Assembly: GCA_913055875.1 (NCBI GenBank)
Contig: CAJXJY010000001.1
Span: 248,001 to 312,000, forward strand
DNA from: an uncultured Altererythrobacter sp.
GTDB taxonomy: Bacteria; Pseudomonadota; Alphaproteobacteria; Sphingomonadales; Sphingomonadaceae
Direction of reading: 5' to 3'
DNA: 64,000 nt
Positions 9,218-17,418 of the stretch are shown here, piece by piece. Each line of letters starts with the position of its first letter. Positions within the stretch are counted from its first letter, which is position 1. Below the pieces are notes generated by a model. The model saw only the letters and a list, made by a program, of their open reading frames with translations, ran no database searches and had not been told where the DNA came from. A program made the translations under genes and the position numbers.

Positions 9218-10909
9218 ATGGGCGATCGCGAACCATTACTGCCCGACGATCTGAATATCATCGAGGCAAGCTATCGCTGCATCAGCGATGCCGACGCCTT
9301 CGACGATCTCGTCGCCGCCTGGCATCGCCGGCTCGACGAACTCGAAGAAGGGTTCGTCGACCGGGTCGAGACCCCGGCGCTGATGGATCATTTCAACAAC
9401 GTCCGGGCGCTGTTCGCCCGGGTGCACGAGCCCGAGCCCGAGGATCCGGTCTCGCGCGCGCTGATGTCGGCTTCGTCACCGGCAATGGTCCTCTCGCCCA
9501 CCGACGTGGTCGCCGCGGCGAACGCTTCCGGCGAACGCGTTCTCGGTGTCCGCCAGGGGGCGACCAGCACGCTTGCGTGGCTCGATCCCGCATCGCGCGC
9601 CGAATACGACGCCGTCCGCCGGAGCGCGAGCGGCATCGGCAACCGCGCCCATGCGGTCGTCAAGCTCGCCAGCAGCGAAGATCGCCCGCGGCTGGCCGAG
9701 GTTTCGGTCATCGAAGGCGACGAGGGGCGCGGCGCGATGATCGCGGTGCGCGCGCTCGATCTCGTCTGGGGCGAGCCGGTGGAAGCGCTGCTGGCGGAAG
9801 CGTTCGGCCTGACCGGGGCCGAGATCGGCGTGGCCCGGGCGCTGTTCGAGGAAGGCGATACCGGTGCCGTCGCGAAGCGCCGCGGGGTGACGGTGCTGAC
9901 CGTGCGGACCCAGTTGCGCACCATCTTTTCCAAGACGGAAACCGGCAACCAGGTCGATCTCATCCGTCTGCTGGCGATGCTGTGCGCGCGCGCCGAACAG
10001 GGCAAGATCGCCGACACCGGCACGTGGCAGGACCCGCTATTCAGGGAACGCATCTTCACCGATCCCGCCGGGCGCAAGGTCGCCTATAGCTGGATGGGAG
10101 CGAAAGACGGCCGGCCCATGCTGGTGATGCACGGGTCGGTGACAGGCTATGTCATGCCGCAAGGCGTGCAGCGGGCGCTGGAGCAGGCCGGGATCCGCAT
10201 GTGGACCGTCTGCCGCCCCGGTTTCGGCCACAGCGACCCCGACGATGCGACGGATACGGCGGAAGCGGGTTCGCGCGTCATCCGTGCGCTCCTCGACCAC
10301 CTGAAGATCGCGCGCTGCCCGATGGTCGGACTGGTTACCGGGATCATCCCGATCGTGCGCTTCGCGGCCGACAATCCGGGCCGGGTAACCGCGGCGCTAG
10401 GCATCGGAGGGTGCCATCCGCTCGACCGGCCCGGGCAGTTGAAGGCATTGCCCAAGAACCAGCGCGTCATGCTGTCGCTGCTACGTCATTCGCCCGGTGC
10501 GGTGGATCTGGCGGTTCGTGCCGGTGCCCGGATCGTGAAGCAGCGCGGCATCGTCTTCATGCTTCGCCGGATGTTTTCCAACTGCGAACCCGATATCGCG
10601 ACGCTGTCGGACAACGATACGGTCGCGCTGCTCAATTCGTCGGCGCGGATGCTCCACGCGCAGGGCCATACCGCGTTCGTGCGCGACCTCCAGCTGATCA
10701 CCTGCTCGTGGCGCCGGGATCTGGAAGCGATGCGCGCGCCTCTTGCCATTCTGTGGGGTGGGGAGGATCCGGTCTATCGGCCGGAGGCGGCGGCGGCGCT
10801 CGCCGACGAGGTCGACAATGTCCGGGTCGAGGTCCTGCCCGGTCGCGGCCAATTGCTGCTGCACCAGGCACCCGACCGCGTCGCGGAGGCGATCCTCGCC
10901 CTCTCGTGA
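9218..10909 (+). CDS. LuxR-type HTH regulator fused to a degenerate alpha/beta-hydrolase domain
   Basis: The 563-residue protein starts at the ATG at 9218 after GGGAAGGAG. Residues 1-190 form an N-terminal sensor-like region. Residues about 191-256 hold a LuxR/GerE-like HTH (LTGAEIGVARALFEEGDTGA... TVLTVRTQLRTIFSKT). Residues about 275-563 have an alpha/beta-hydrolase layout: oxyanion-strand HGSVTG, lid, and C-terminal WGGEDPVY with Asp517. The nucleophile elbow, normally GxSxG, reads GLVTG (Val373 for Ser). The usual catalytic His position reads GRGQ (Gln545). It is therefore probably a ligand-sensing pseudo-enzyme that drives the HTH, not a hydrolase. Its target is probably the divergent gene and itself. 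Confidence 0.85.
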   Translation: MGDREPLLPDDLNIIEASYRCISDADAFDDLVAAWHRRLDELEEGFVDRVETPALMDHFNNVRALFARVHEPEPEDPVSRALMSASSPAMVLSPTDVVAAANASGERVLGVRQGATSTLAWLDPASRAEYDAVRRSASGIGNRAHAVVKLASSEDRPRLAEVSVIEGDEGRGAMIAVRALDLVWGEPVEALLAEAFGLTGAEIGVARALFEEGDTGAVAKRRGVTVLTVRTQLRTIFSKTETGNQVDLIRLLAMLCARAEQGKIADTGTWQDPLFRERIFTDPAGRKVAYSWMGAKDGRPMLVMHGSVTGYVMPQGVQRALEQAGIRMWTVCRPGFGHSDPDDATDTAEAGSRVIRALLDHLKIARCPMVGLVTGIIPIVRFAADNPGRVTAALGIGGCHPLDRPGQLKALPKNQRVMLSLLRHSPGAVDLAVRAGARIVKQRGIVFMLRRMFSNCEPDIATLSDNDTVALLNSSARMLHAQGHTAFVRDLQLITCSWRRDLEAMRAPLAILWGGEDPVYRPEAAAALADEVDNVRVEVLPGRGQLLLHQAPDRVAEAILALS

Positions 10910-10942
10910 AGCCGTCCGGCTTCCTTTTCCGCCCCCCCCCGT

Positions 10943-11665
10943 TCAATACATATGCTGCCCGCCATTGATGCTCATGGTCGAGCCGGTGACGAAGCCCGCA
11001 TCCTCGCTGCACAGGAAGCTCACCCCGCGCGCGATTTCCTCGGCCTGGCCGAGCCGGCCTACGGGGATCTTGGCGACGATCTTCTCGAGCACCGGCTCGG
11101 GCACCGCGGCGACCATGTCGGTGTCGATATAGCCCGGCGCGATCGCGTTGACCGTCACGCCGACGCGCGCGCCCTCCTGCGCCAGCGCCTTGGTAAAGCC
11201 GTGAATGCCCGACTTGGCCGCGGCGTAGTTGACCTGGCCGTATTGCCCCGCCTGCCCGTTGATGCTGCCGATATTGACGATCCGGCCCCAGCCGCGCTCG
11301 CGCATGCCGGGAAAGCACGCCTTGGCCATGTTGAAGCAGCCGCCGAGATTGATCCGCATCACCTCGTTCCAGTCGTCGAAGCTCATCTTGTGCAGCGTGC
11401 CGTCGCGGGTGATGCCGGCATTGTTGACCACCACTTCGACCGGGCCGACTTCCTCGGTCACTTTCGCGCAGCCGTCGAGGCAGGCCTGGTGGTCGCCGAC
11501 ATCCCATTTGCGGACCGCGATGCCGGTCTCGGCGGAGAACTGCTTCGCCTTCTCGTCATTGCCGCCGTAATTGGCGACGACGGTGAAGCCGTCCGCCTTG
11601 AGCCTCTCGCAGATCGCGCGGCCGATGCCGCGGGTGCCGCCGGTAACGATTGCGACGCGTGCCAT
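10943..11665 (-). CDS. phaB: Acetoacetyl-CoA reductase
   Basis: PhaB reduces acetoacetyl-CoA to (R)-3-hydroxybutyryl-CoA with NADPH, feeding PHB synthesis. The 240-residue SDR has TGGTRGIGRAI at the N-terminus, NNAGITRD, the catalytic YAAAK, and PhaB-typical segments (GSINGQAGQYGQVNYAAAKSG; MSINGGQHMY at the end). phaC is not in the window, but phaZ, for PHB breakdown, lies about 29 kb away. The gene is convergent with the LuxR/hydrolase gene and appears monocistronic. Confidence 0.95.
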   Translation of the reverse strand: MARVAIVTGGTRGIGRAICERLKADGFTVVANYGGNDEKAKQFSAETGIAVRKWDVGDHQACLDGCAKVTEEVGPVEVVVNNAGITRDGTLHKMSFDDWNEVMRINLGGCFNMAKACFPGMRERGWGRIVNIGSINGQAGQYGQVNYAAAKSGIHGFTKALAQEGARVGVTVNAIAPGYIDTDMVAAVPEPVLEKIVAKIPVGRLGQAEEIARGVSFLCSEDAGFVTGSTMSINGGQHMY

Positions 11666-11740
11666 GGGTATCCTCTCGATTATTGCCGTTCTTGTGCGTG
11701 CCGTAGCGTCACCTCCTTAGGCGAGCCTCCCGGACAGGCA

Positions 11741-11766
11741 AAGAAAAACCCCGCCGCAGCGGGGTT
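11741..11766 (-). terminator. Rho-independent terminator of the outer-membrane-type gene at 11824
   Basis: On the minus strand the stem AACCCCGC/GCGGGGTT with a TGCG loop is followed by a five-T run. It lies 58 bp past the stop of the gene ending at 11824 and just upstream of phaB, separating the two leftward transcripts. Confidence 0.8.
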
Positions 11767-11823
11767 ATCGGGACATGTTGGCTATTCCGGCCTCAAGTAG
11801 CGAAGCGGTAGGCCGACAAAAAA

Positions 11824-12585
11824 CTAGAACCGGAACTGCGTCCCGACATAGACCGCCTGGTTGTCCTCCGCCCCGTCGGCGAGCGGCGCGAGCCGGTCGC
11901 GGTCCTGCGACAGGCGCACGCCCGCGGTGACGTCGAGATTGCGGCTGACGCGGTAGGAGCCGCCGAGATCGACGGTCTGTTCGCCGAGGCCCTCGAGCGT
12001 GCCGCGCGCGCGGCCCTTCGTGCCTTCGTTTTCGAGTGCGATGCGCGGCTGGAACCGGCTCGGCTCGTCCCTGGTTCCCTCGGCGGGCTTGAATTCGGCC
12101 AGATCGGGCATGGCGATGTCGCGCACCGTGCCGTCGCGCAAGCCGGCCGAAGCCGCCTGCTGCGGCTTGGCGAAGCTCTGATAGCCGCGCGCCACGCCGA
12201 GATTGTAGCGCGTCGCGGCGAGGACGTTGTCGCTCCGGCCCGGTTCGCCTCGCGCGGCGGCGAGCGCGGTGCCGACCGAGATGGCGCGCGCGGTCTCGTC
12301 GTCGACGCGCACCGCGACGGTGATCGTGTTGCGGCCTTCTTCCGACCCGGCGGGAGTGAAGCGCAGCGCCTTGCCGCGCGCGGCGATCCGGCTCTGCACG
12401 CGGCGCGCGAGCTCGGGATCGACACTGGCGGGGGTGAAGGGGGCGAGTTCGGTGCCGTCGATGGTCGGAATCGGCGCGTCGAGACCGGCCAGCGCCAGCC
12501 CCGTGCCGGGCACGCCGACCGCGGCCACGGCGAGCAGCGCCGGGGCGAAACCGCCGAGCCCTGTCTTTCCGTGCGCACGTGCCAT
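11824..12585 (-). CDS. Putative outer-membrane-associated protein with beta-barrel-like C-terminus
   Basis: A 253-residue product. The N-terminus looks like a signal peptide (GFAPALLAVAAVGVPGTGLALAG). The C-terminal part alternates polar and hydrophobic residues (SYRVSRNLDVTAGVRLSQD, AVYVGTQFRF) and ends in Phe, as outer-membrane beta strands do. The middle is rich in Arg, Ala and Glu with no recognisable domain. The ATG at 12585 follows ACAGGG; an ATG at 12606 is an alternative. No specific function can be given. Confidence 0.6.
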   Translation of the reverse strand: MARAHGKTGLGGFAPALLAVAAVGVPGTGLALAGLDAPIPTIDGTELAPFTPASVDPELARRVQSRIAARGKALRFTPAGSEEGRNTITVAVRVDDETARAISVGTALAAARGEPGRSDNVLAATRYNLGVARGYQSFAKPQQAASAGLRDGTVRDIAMPDLAEFKPAEGTRDEPSRFQPRIALENEGTKGRARGTLEGLGEQTVDLGGSYRVSRNLDVTAGVRLSQDRDRLAPLADGAEDNQAVYVGTQFRF

Positions 12586-12935
12586 AACGATAGCCCTGTC
12601 TTTCATCCTCCGACCGATACTCAAGGCAACCCTGCCCTGAACGCCGGCTGACCGGTTGCGGTTCCCGCCCGGAGTCGTATCTCCGGTGCGGCCGAATCCC
12701 CTATTGGCCTGGATAATTGATAGAATCATGACAGACACTTGGCCAGCTTTTCCACAGCCCGCGCAGGCGGATAGCAGGCGAGTGTTGCATCGCGCACACA
12801 ACCGGCACGAGATTAAGCGCGCATTCACCGCGAATCGGGGTTAAACCCGCTCCGACATTCCCCGGCGCCGACGCTTGCCGCCCGTGCTTGCAGGCGATAG
12901 AGGCTGGCCAGCAGTTGAAGGAAATCACGAGAGCC
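12586..12935. other. Divergent intergenic region
   Basis: About 350 bp separate the leftward barrel-like gene from the rightward DUF3576 gene. The centre (about 12705-12760) is AT-richer than its surroundings (GATAATTGATAGAATCATGAC) and probably carries both promoters. I see no gene, repeat or strong hairpin. Confidence 0.4.
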
Positions 12936-13388
12936 ATGATCGCCACCCATTCCATGCCCCGCCGTATCGCCCAGGCCGCGCTGGTCGCCGCCTCGCTTGC
13001 ATCGCTGGCTGCATGCGGCGGTCGCGACCGGCCGCAGGCGGACCTCGCGGCGAGCCAGGTCACCACCATCGGGGTCAATTCCTACCTCTGGCGCGCGGCG
13101 CTCGAAACGGTCAGCTTCGCGCCGCTGCTGCAGGCCGACAGCGCGGGCGGGGTGATCGTGACCGACTGGTACGCCAATCCGACCAATCCGGGCGAACGGG
13201 TCAAGCTGACCGTCTCGATCCTCGACCAGGACCTGCGTGCCGACGCGCTGCGGGTCGCCGCCAGCCGGCAGGTCGCGCAGGGCGGCGGCTGGGTCGACGC
13301 GCCGGTACAGGCCGCCACGGTGCAGAAGCTCGAAGACATCATTCTGACCAAGGCCCGCGACCTGCGCCGCCAGGCGGTGTCCGGCTGA
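12936..13388 (+). CDS. DUF3576 family lipoprotein
   Basis: A 150-residue alphaproteobacterial envelope protein with a lipobox-like signal (LASLAACGGR). The conserved DUF3576 core is present: TTIGVNSYLWRAALETVSF, then VIVTDWYANPTNPGERVKL and TVQKLEDIILTKARDLR. The role is unknown, but the gene is habitually found beside lptE and holA, as here (16 bp to lptE). The ATG at 12936 is used; ATG 12954 is a shorter option. Confidence 0.85.
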   Translation: MIATHSMPRRIAQAALVAASLASLAACGGRDRPQADLAASQVTTIGVNSYLWRAALETVSFAPLLQADSAGGVIVTDWYANPTNPGERVKLTVSILDQDLRADALRVAASRQVAQGGGWVDAPVQAATVQKLEDIILTKARDLRRQAVSG

Positions 13389-13404
13389 TCGGGGCCGCTC
13401 CCCG

Positions 13405-13917
13405 ATGGCCGCCGCACACCGCATCCTGATCCGCCTGCTGGTTCCGCTTGCGGCGGCCCTGCCGCTGGCGGGCTGCGGCTTGCAGCCGATGTATGCGGGC
13501 GGCAGCAGCGGCGCGGTGGCGCAGGGGCTGGCGGCGGTCGACGTCCCGCCGATCGAGGGGCGCGCGGGCTGGCTGGTGCGCAACGCGCTGACCGACCGTT
13601 TCGGTGCCGCCGGGCAAGCCTCTCCGCGCTACCGTCTCGACGTGCGGCTCGACGACCAGCTCGAAGGGCTCGCCGTGCTGAGCGACGACACGATCGGGCG
13701 CCATCGCCGGATATTGCGCGCGCGCTACCAGCTGGTCGACATGGCCGACGGCAGCGTACTGCTCGACGCCACCGCGGGCTCGGATGCGGGGATCGACGTC
13801 GTCTCGAGCGAATACGCCACCATCGCCGCCGAGCAGACCGCGCTCGAAAACCTCGCGCGCGAAGTGGCCGAGCGGATCGTGGTGCAGGTCTCGCTGACGC
13901 TGCGCCGCCAGTCGTGA
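13405..13917 (+). CDS. lptE: LPS-assembly lipoprotein LptE
   Basis: LptE is the outer-membrane lipoprotein that plugs and supports LptD in LPS insertion. The 170-residue product has a lipoprotein signal ending LAGCGLQPMY, the classic LptE motif, followed by the family's WLVRNALTDRF and RYRLDVRLDDQLEGLAV segments. It follows the DUF3576 gene closely and overlaps holA by four bases (GTGA), the usual alphaproteobacterial pairing. Confidence 0.93.
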   Translation: MAAAHRILIRLLVPLAAALPLAGCGLQPMYAGGSSGAVAQGLAAVDVPPIEGRAGWLVRNALTDRFGAAGQASPRYRLDVRLDDQLEGLAVLSDDTIGRHRRILRARYQLVDMADGSVLLDATAGSDAGIDVVSSEYATIAAEQTALENLAREVAERIVVQVSLTLRRQS

Positions 13918-14945
13918 AGGCGACCCAGCGCGATTTCGCCAGCACCGCGCGGCGGGCGGCGAAACAGTGCCGGGTGTTCTTCTTCTGCGGCCCCGACGAA
14001 GCGGGCGCTTCCGCCGCCGCCGAATCGCTAGTGTCGATGCTCGACGAGCCCGGCGACCGGGTCGAGATGTCGGGCGCACGGCTGCGCAAGGATCCGGTGA
14101 TGCTCGGCGACGAGGCGCGCTCGGGATCACTGTTCGGCGATGCGCGGCACATTTTCGTGCGCGCCGCGGGCGACGAAGCGCTCGATGCGATCGGCAACCA
14201 TTTGCTCGGCACCGAGGATGCGTGCCCGGTGATCGTGGTCGCGACCTCGGCGACCGACAAGTCGCGCACCGCCAAGCTGCTCGACAAGCGCGACGACGCG
14301 CTGGTGGCGATGTTCTGGCCGCCCGATCTGCGCGACGTGACCCGGGCGGTGCGGGGCATGGCCGATGCGGCCGGGCTGCGGATGAACGGCGACATCGCCG
14401 AGCGGATCGCGCGCGGGGCCGGGCTCGACGTACGGCTGGCGCAGTCGGAAGTGACCAAGCTCGCGCTCTATCTCGACGCCTCGCCCGACGCCCCGCAGAC
14501 CGCCGGTGCCGATGCGCTGGCGGCGATCGGCGCGGCGACCGAGGAGGACGGCTTCATGCCGGTGGTCAACGCGGTGCTGGCGGGCGAGCGCGGCAGGCTC
14601 GCCGGAGAGATCGCGCGGATGCGCGACCTCGCGCTCAACCCGGTCGGCCTGCTGCTCGCCTTCGAGCGCCGCGCGGCACAACTCGCGCAGCTGGCGGCGA
14701 AACTGGGCCGCGGCGGCAATATCCGCCAGTTGCTCGAGCAGGAGAAGCGCGCGCGGCGGATCTTCTGGAAGGACGAGCGCGATCTCGAAGCGCAGCTGAA
14801 GAAATGGCGCGGCGCCGATCTCGACCGGCTGGTCGCGCGGCTGACCGAACTGCACCGCGCGCTGCTCGCCAACAGCCAGGCGGGCGAGGTGCTGCTCGCG
14901 CAGGGCCTGACCGAGATCGCGCGCAAGGCGGCGTCGCGGAGGTAA
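13914..14945 (+). CDS. holA: DNA polymerase III subunit delta
   Basis: HolA opens the beta sliding clamp as part of the clamp loader. The 343-residue protein shows the delta fold layout: FFFCGPDEAGA near the N-terminus, LFGDARHIFVRAAGDEAL, RGAGLDVRLAQSEVTKLALYL, and the C-terminal LNPVGLLLAFERRAAQL and ARLTELHRALLANSQ helices. The start is the GTG at 13914 in a four-base overlap with lptE, giving translational coupling. A composite repeat begins four bases past its stop. Confidence 0.93.
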   Translation: MKATQRDFASTARRAAKQCRVFFFCGPDEAGASAAAESLVSMLDEPGDRVEMSGARLRKDPVMLGDEARSGSLFGDARHIFVRAAGDEALDAIGNHLLGTEDACPVIVVATSATDKSRTAKLLDKRDDALVAMFWPPDLRDVTRAVRGMADAAGLRMNGDIAERIARGAGLDVRLAQSEVTKLALYLDASPDAPQTAGADALAAIGAATEEDGFMPVVNAVLAGERGRLAGEIARMRDLALNPVGLLLAFERRAAQLAQLAAKLGRGGNIRQLLEQEKRARRIFWKDERDLEAQLKKWRGADLDRLVARLTELHRALLANSQAGEVLLAQGLTEIARKAASRR

Positions 14946-14948
14946 AGG

Positions 14949-15285
14949 TTTTCCGGCGGTGATGCGACCTGTCGCTGTGTTGCAGGCATCGGACCGCCGG
15001 GGCTGTTCCATCCCACGCCCCCACGCGGAGTCTTTGTCGGATGCGCTCATGACCTCCGTCATGAGCTTGCGGCACCAGCCCACGCCCCCACCCGGCCACC
15101 CCGACCATAGTATCCTATGGGTGGCCGGGTGGGGGCGTGGGCTGGTGCCGCTCCCGGCGGTCCGACACTTGCCAAGCAGCGACAGGTCGCATCACCGCCG
15201 GAAAACGACAACCGCGTGGGCGGGTGCCGAAAGAGCCAGACGGAGGTCAGGCCCGCGCGCAACACGGACTCCCGGTCGCCGGAAA
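14949..15285. repeat. Composite palindromic repeat, full copy 1
   Basis: This non-coding element lies between the convergent holA and membrane-regulator genes. Order: end module A (14949-14998), a short arm segment, a 9-bp hairpin with loop CTCC (15045-15066), a perfect inverted repeat with 32-nt arms (15069-15100 and 15120-15151) around 19 nt, inverted end module A' (15156-15205), and a second hairpin with loop GGAG (about 15235-15252). The A ends begin TTTTCCGGCGGTGA and are near-identical inverted copies. Related copies occur at 23201, 43596, 45913, 47757 and 53241. Confidence 0.9.
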
Positions 15286-15294
15286 ACTCCGCTC

Positions 15295-16950
15295 CTAGCC
15301 CCCTTCGAGCTGCCGCTCGAGATTGTCGCGCGCCGCCCCGCTCCACACGAACAGGCCGACGCCCTCCATCACCGCACGCCGGTTGGCGCGGAAATAGGTG
15401 GGGTCGGCCACCGACCTGCAAACGAGACGCGCGGTGTCGCCGACCGCTCCTTCCTGCTCCTCCAGCGCGGCGGTGCCGCAGGTGAAGCGCACGCTGTTGC
15501 GCAGCCCGACCGCCTCGGAAGCGAGGATCAGATAAAGCCGCAGGAGCGGGTCGGGGCTCGGATTGTTTTCCGACAGGGCGATCAGGTCGCGCCGGATGTC
15601 GTCGGCTCTCTCTTCGGGGATTTCGCAACCCGCCTGCTCGGCGATATACATTGCATAGAGCGCCGGATAATAGCTGCCGCGCACCAGCGCGCGTGCGCCG
15701 AACTGCTCGGCCGTGCCGCAACGCCCCTGCGCGAATTCGAGCCGCGCCATCACCGTATTGGCATAGGCGTTGTAGCGATCCTGCAGCAGCGCGCTGCGCA
15801 CGAGTTCCCACGCCTCGCCCGAGCGGTCGATGACCTCGCCCCGGGCGATCCGTTCCTGGTAGAGCAGAAACGCCTGGCGCGCCTGCCAGTAGGGCAGGTA
15901 GTCGCTGTCGGGAAACCGCTCGAGGCACCGCTCGAGCAGTTGCATCGGCGCCATCCCGTCCGCCCGGCGCGCTTCGATATGGAGGTGGCAGGCGAAATCG
16001 GACTGGTCGGGCGATTCCATCCCGCGCACCAGATCCTGCGCGACCACCCCGCTCGGCGTGAGGACGTGCGTGAACACGGCTTCGACCCGGCGCAGGAAAT
16101 CCGACCTGTCGCCGGCGTAGGAGACGTTGTCGGAATACAGCAGCTGTTCCTCGCGATCGGTCAGCGCGACGCTGGCCTCGGTGCCGCCGGCCGAGTGCAC
16201 GCCGAGATCGACGCTGATGCGATAGGCCGGCTCGCCGTCGATATCGTCCGCGGATGCCAGGCGGGCGATGAACGAACTGGCGATCTGTGCGCGCGCGGTC
16301 CGTTCCAGCTCGGCCCGCAATTGCGGGTCCTGCGAGGACGCTGCGCCGACGCTGTCGGTCACAGCCAACGCGATCGAGGGCGGGCCCGACAGTTCGGCCG
16401 CGCTGGCTTCGGGGCCGGTCTGCAGGAACCGCAGTGCCGCGATCGTGACCAGCGCAAGCGCCAGCGCGAGCCCCGCGACGAGCGCCTTGCGCGATACGGC
16501 CGCCGGCCTTGCCGGGGCGTCCGGCTCCGCCGGCGTCGCGGTATCGGGTTCGGGCTCGGCGCTCGCTCGATCGCGCGCGCTGCCCGGCGGATAGGCTTTC
16601 TCGTACGGCGCCAGCCGCAATTTGTAGTCGCCCCGCCGGACGAACACGCACAGGCCCGAGGAGGGTTTGATCCGGCTGTAATATTCGGCCAGATTCTGGC
16701 GCAGGCGCGAAATCTGGACGCGCGGATAGCTTTCGCTGCTGAGGTCGTAATCGTCGCTGCGGCCCAGGCCGTCCACGGCGATGCCGAACTGCGTCACCTT
16801 GGTTTCGCCCGAGATGGTCTGCTCGCAGAGATATTGCAGCAGTTTCGATTGCACCGGGGACCGCTCGAAGGCGGGGTCTTCGAGAATGATTTCGACTTCG
16901 GATTCGAGCATCGCCCCGAAATCGGGACGCCGCGCGATGGTTTCCGGCAT
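15295..16950 (-). CDS. CadC/ToxR-like membrane regulator with winged helix and TPR-like periplasmic domain
   Basis: A 551-residue protein. Residues about 30-125 contain SKLLQYLCEQTISGE... DGLGRSDDYDL... RVQISRLRQNLAEYY. This resembles the winged-helix domain found at the N-terminus of membrane regulators and adenylate-cyclase-like TPR proteins. A Pro/Ala-rich linker leads to one membrane helix (about 155-173, ALVAGLALALALVTIAAL). The periplasmic C-terminal half has helical TPR-like repeats with several Cys. It probably binds DNA while membrane-anchored and senses an envelope signal. The upstream region is unusually AT-rich and palindromic. Target genes are unknown. Confidence 0.7.
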   Translation of the reverse strand: MPETIARRPDFGAMLESEVEIILEDPAFERSPVQSKLLQYLCEQTISGETKVTQFGIAVDGLGRSDDYDLSSESYPRVQISRLRQNLAEYYSRIKPSSGLCVFVRRGDYKLRLAPYEKAYPPGSARDRASAEPEPDTATPAEPDAPARPAAVSRKALVAGLALALALVTIAALRFLQTGPEASAAELSGPPSIALAVTDSVGAASSQDPQLRAELERTARAQIASSFIARLASADDIDGEPAYRISVDLGVHSAGGTEASVALTDREEQLLYSDNVSYAGDRSDFLRRVEAVFTHVLTPSGVVAQDLVRGMESPDQSDFACHLHIEARRADGMAPMQLLERCLERFPDSDYLPYWQARQAFLLYQERIARGEVIDRSGEAWELVRSALLQDRYNAYANTVMARLEFAQGRCGTAEQFGARALVRGSYYPALYAMYIAEQAGCEIPEERADDIRRDLIALSENNPSPDPLLRLYLILASEAVGLRNSVRFTCGTAALEEQEGAVGDTARLVCRSVADPTYFRANRRAVMEGVGLFVWSGAARDNLERQLEGG

Positions 16951-17120
16951 TGTCAGACCCTTTTATAATTATCTGTCACGTCGTTAAAATTCATTAACTA
17001 TAAGGACAGTTTGCCGTTGAAAATCGTTTATACCCGATAGTTTTCTATAAATAAAGGGCAGTGTAACGTTACAGACGCCGTTTGAGACTGTCCGCGCTGA
17101 AAATATTAGGATAATTGTCC
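16951..17120. promoter_or_regulatory. AT-rich promoter/operator block upstream of the membrane regulator
   Basis: This stretch is strikingly AT-rich for the window. It contains GTTAA-AATTCA-TTAAC (16983-16998), a TTAA pair similar to, but one base shorter in spacing than, CtrA boxes (TTAA-N7-TTAA). It also contains the perfect 12-bp palindrome TGTAACGTTACA (17062-17073). It starts at the regulator's ATG and is probably its promoter and operator region, possibly for autoregulation. Confidence 0.55.
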
Positions 17121-17255
17121 ATTCATGATTTCGCAGGCAACGAGCGCCCGCCCCTCCGAGATGGTCTTCGGTTCGGCAATGCCCGCCTGAGGGCATAACA
17201 CGCGTTCGTTACCAAACGAAACCGGTGGAGTGCAATCCCGAGCCTCCGCCGCGGT

Positions 17256-17302
17256 CCTCTCGTCCGGAGCCATATCTTTGGTCCCACACTCCGGACGAGA
17301 GG
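17256..17302. repeat. 14-bp perfect inverted repeat with 19-nt spacer
   Basis: CCTCTCGTCCGGAG (17256-17269) and CTCCGGACGAGAGG (17289-17302) pair perfectly, with one more pair just outside. There is no T tract, so a simple terminator is unlikely. It lies 117 bp beyond the lptA stop, in an otherwise empty stretch (17121-17418) where I see no gene. The 19-nt spacer equals that of the composite repeats but the sequence is unrelated. Confidence 0.6.
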
Positions 17303-17418
17303 ATCGCAGCCCCCTTTCCGGGCAGGGAAAATCCACGAATAATCCACGATGCCGGTGCCCCTGCAAGCGCCCCTGCTGGCGGTAGCGGCCGACGCTTTCG
17401 GCTGCCGCCCATTGCCCG

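Noticed and set aside
14949-15285. Insertion sequence
   Set aside because: Inverted ends exist but there is no transposase and no target duplication visible.
17256-17302. Terminator of lptA
   Set aside because: A strong stem but no T tract and over 100 bp past the stop.
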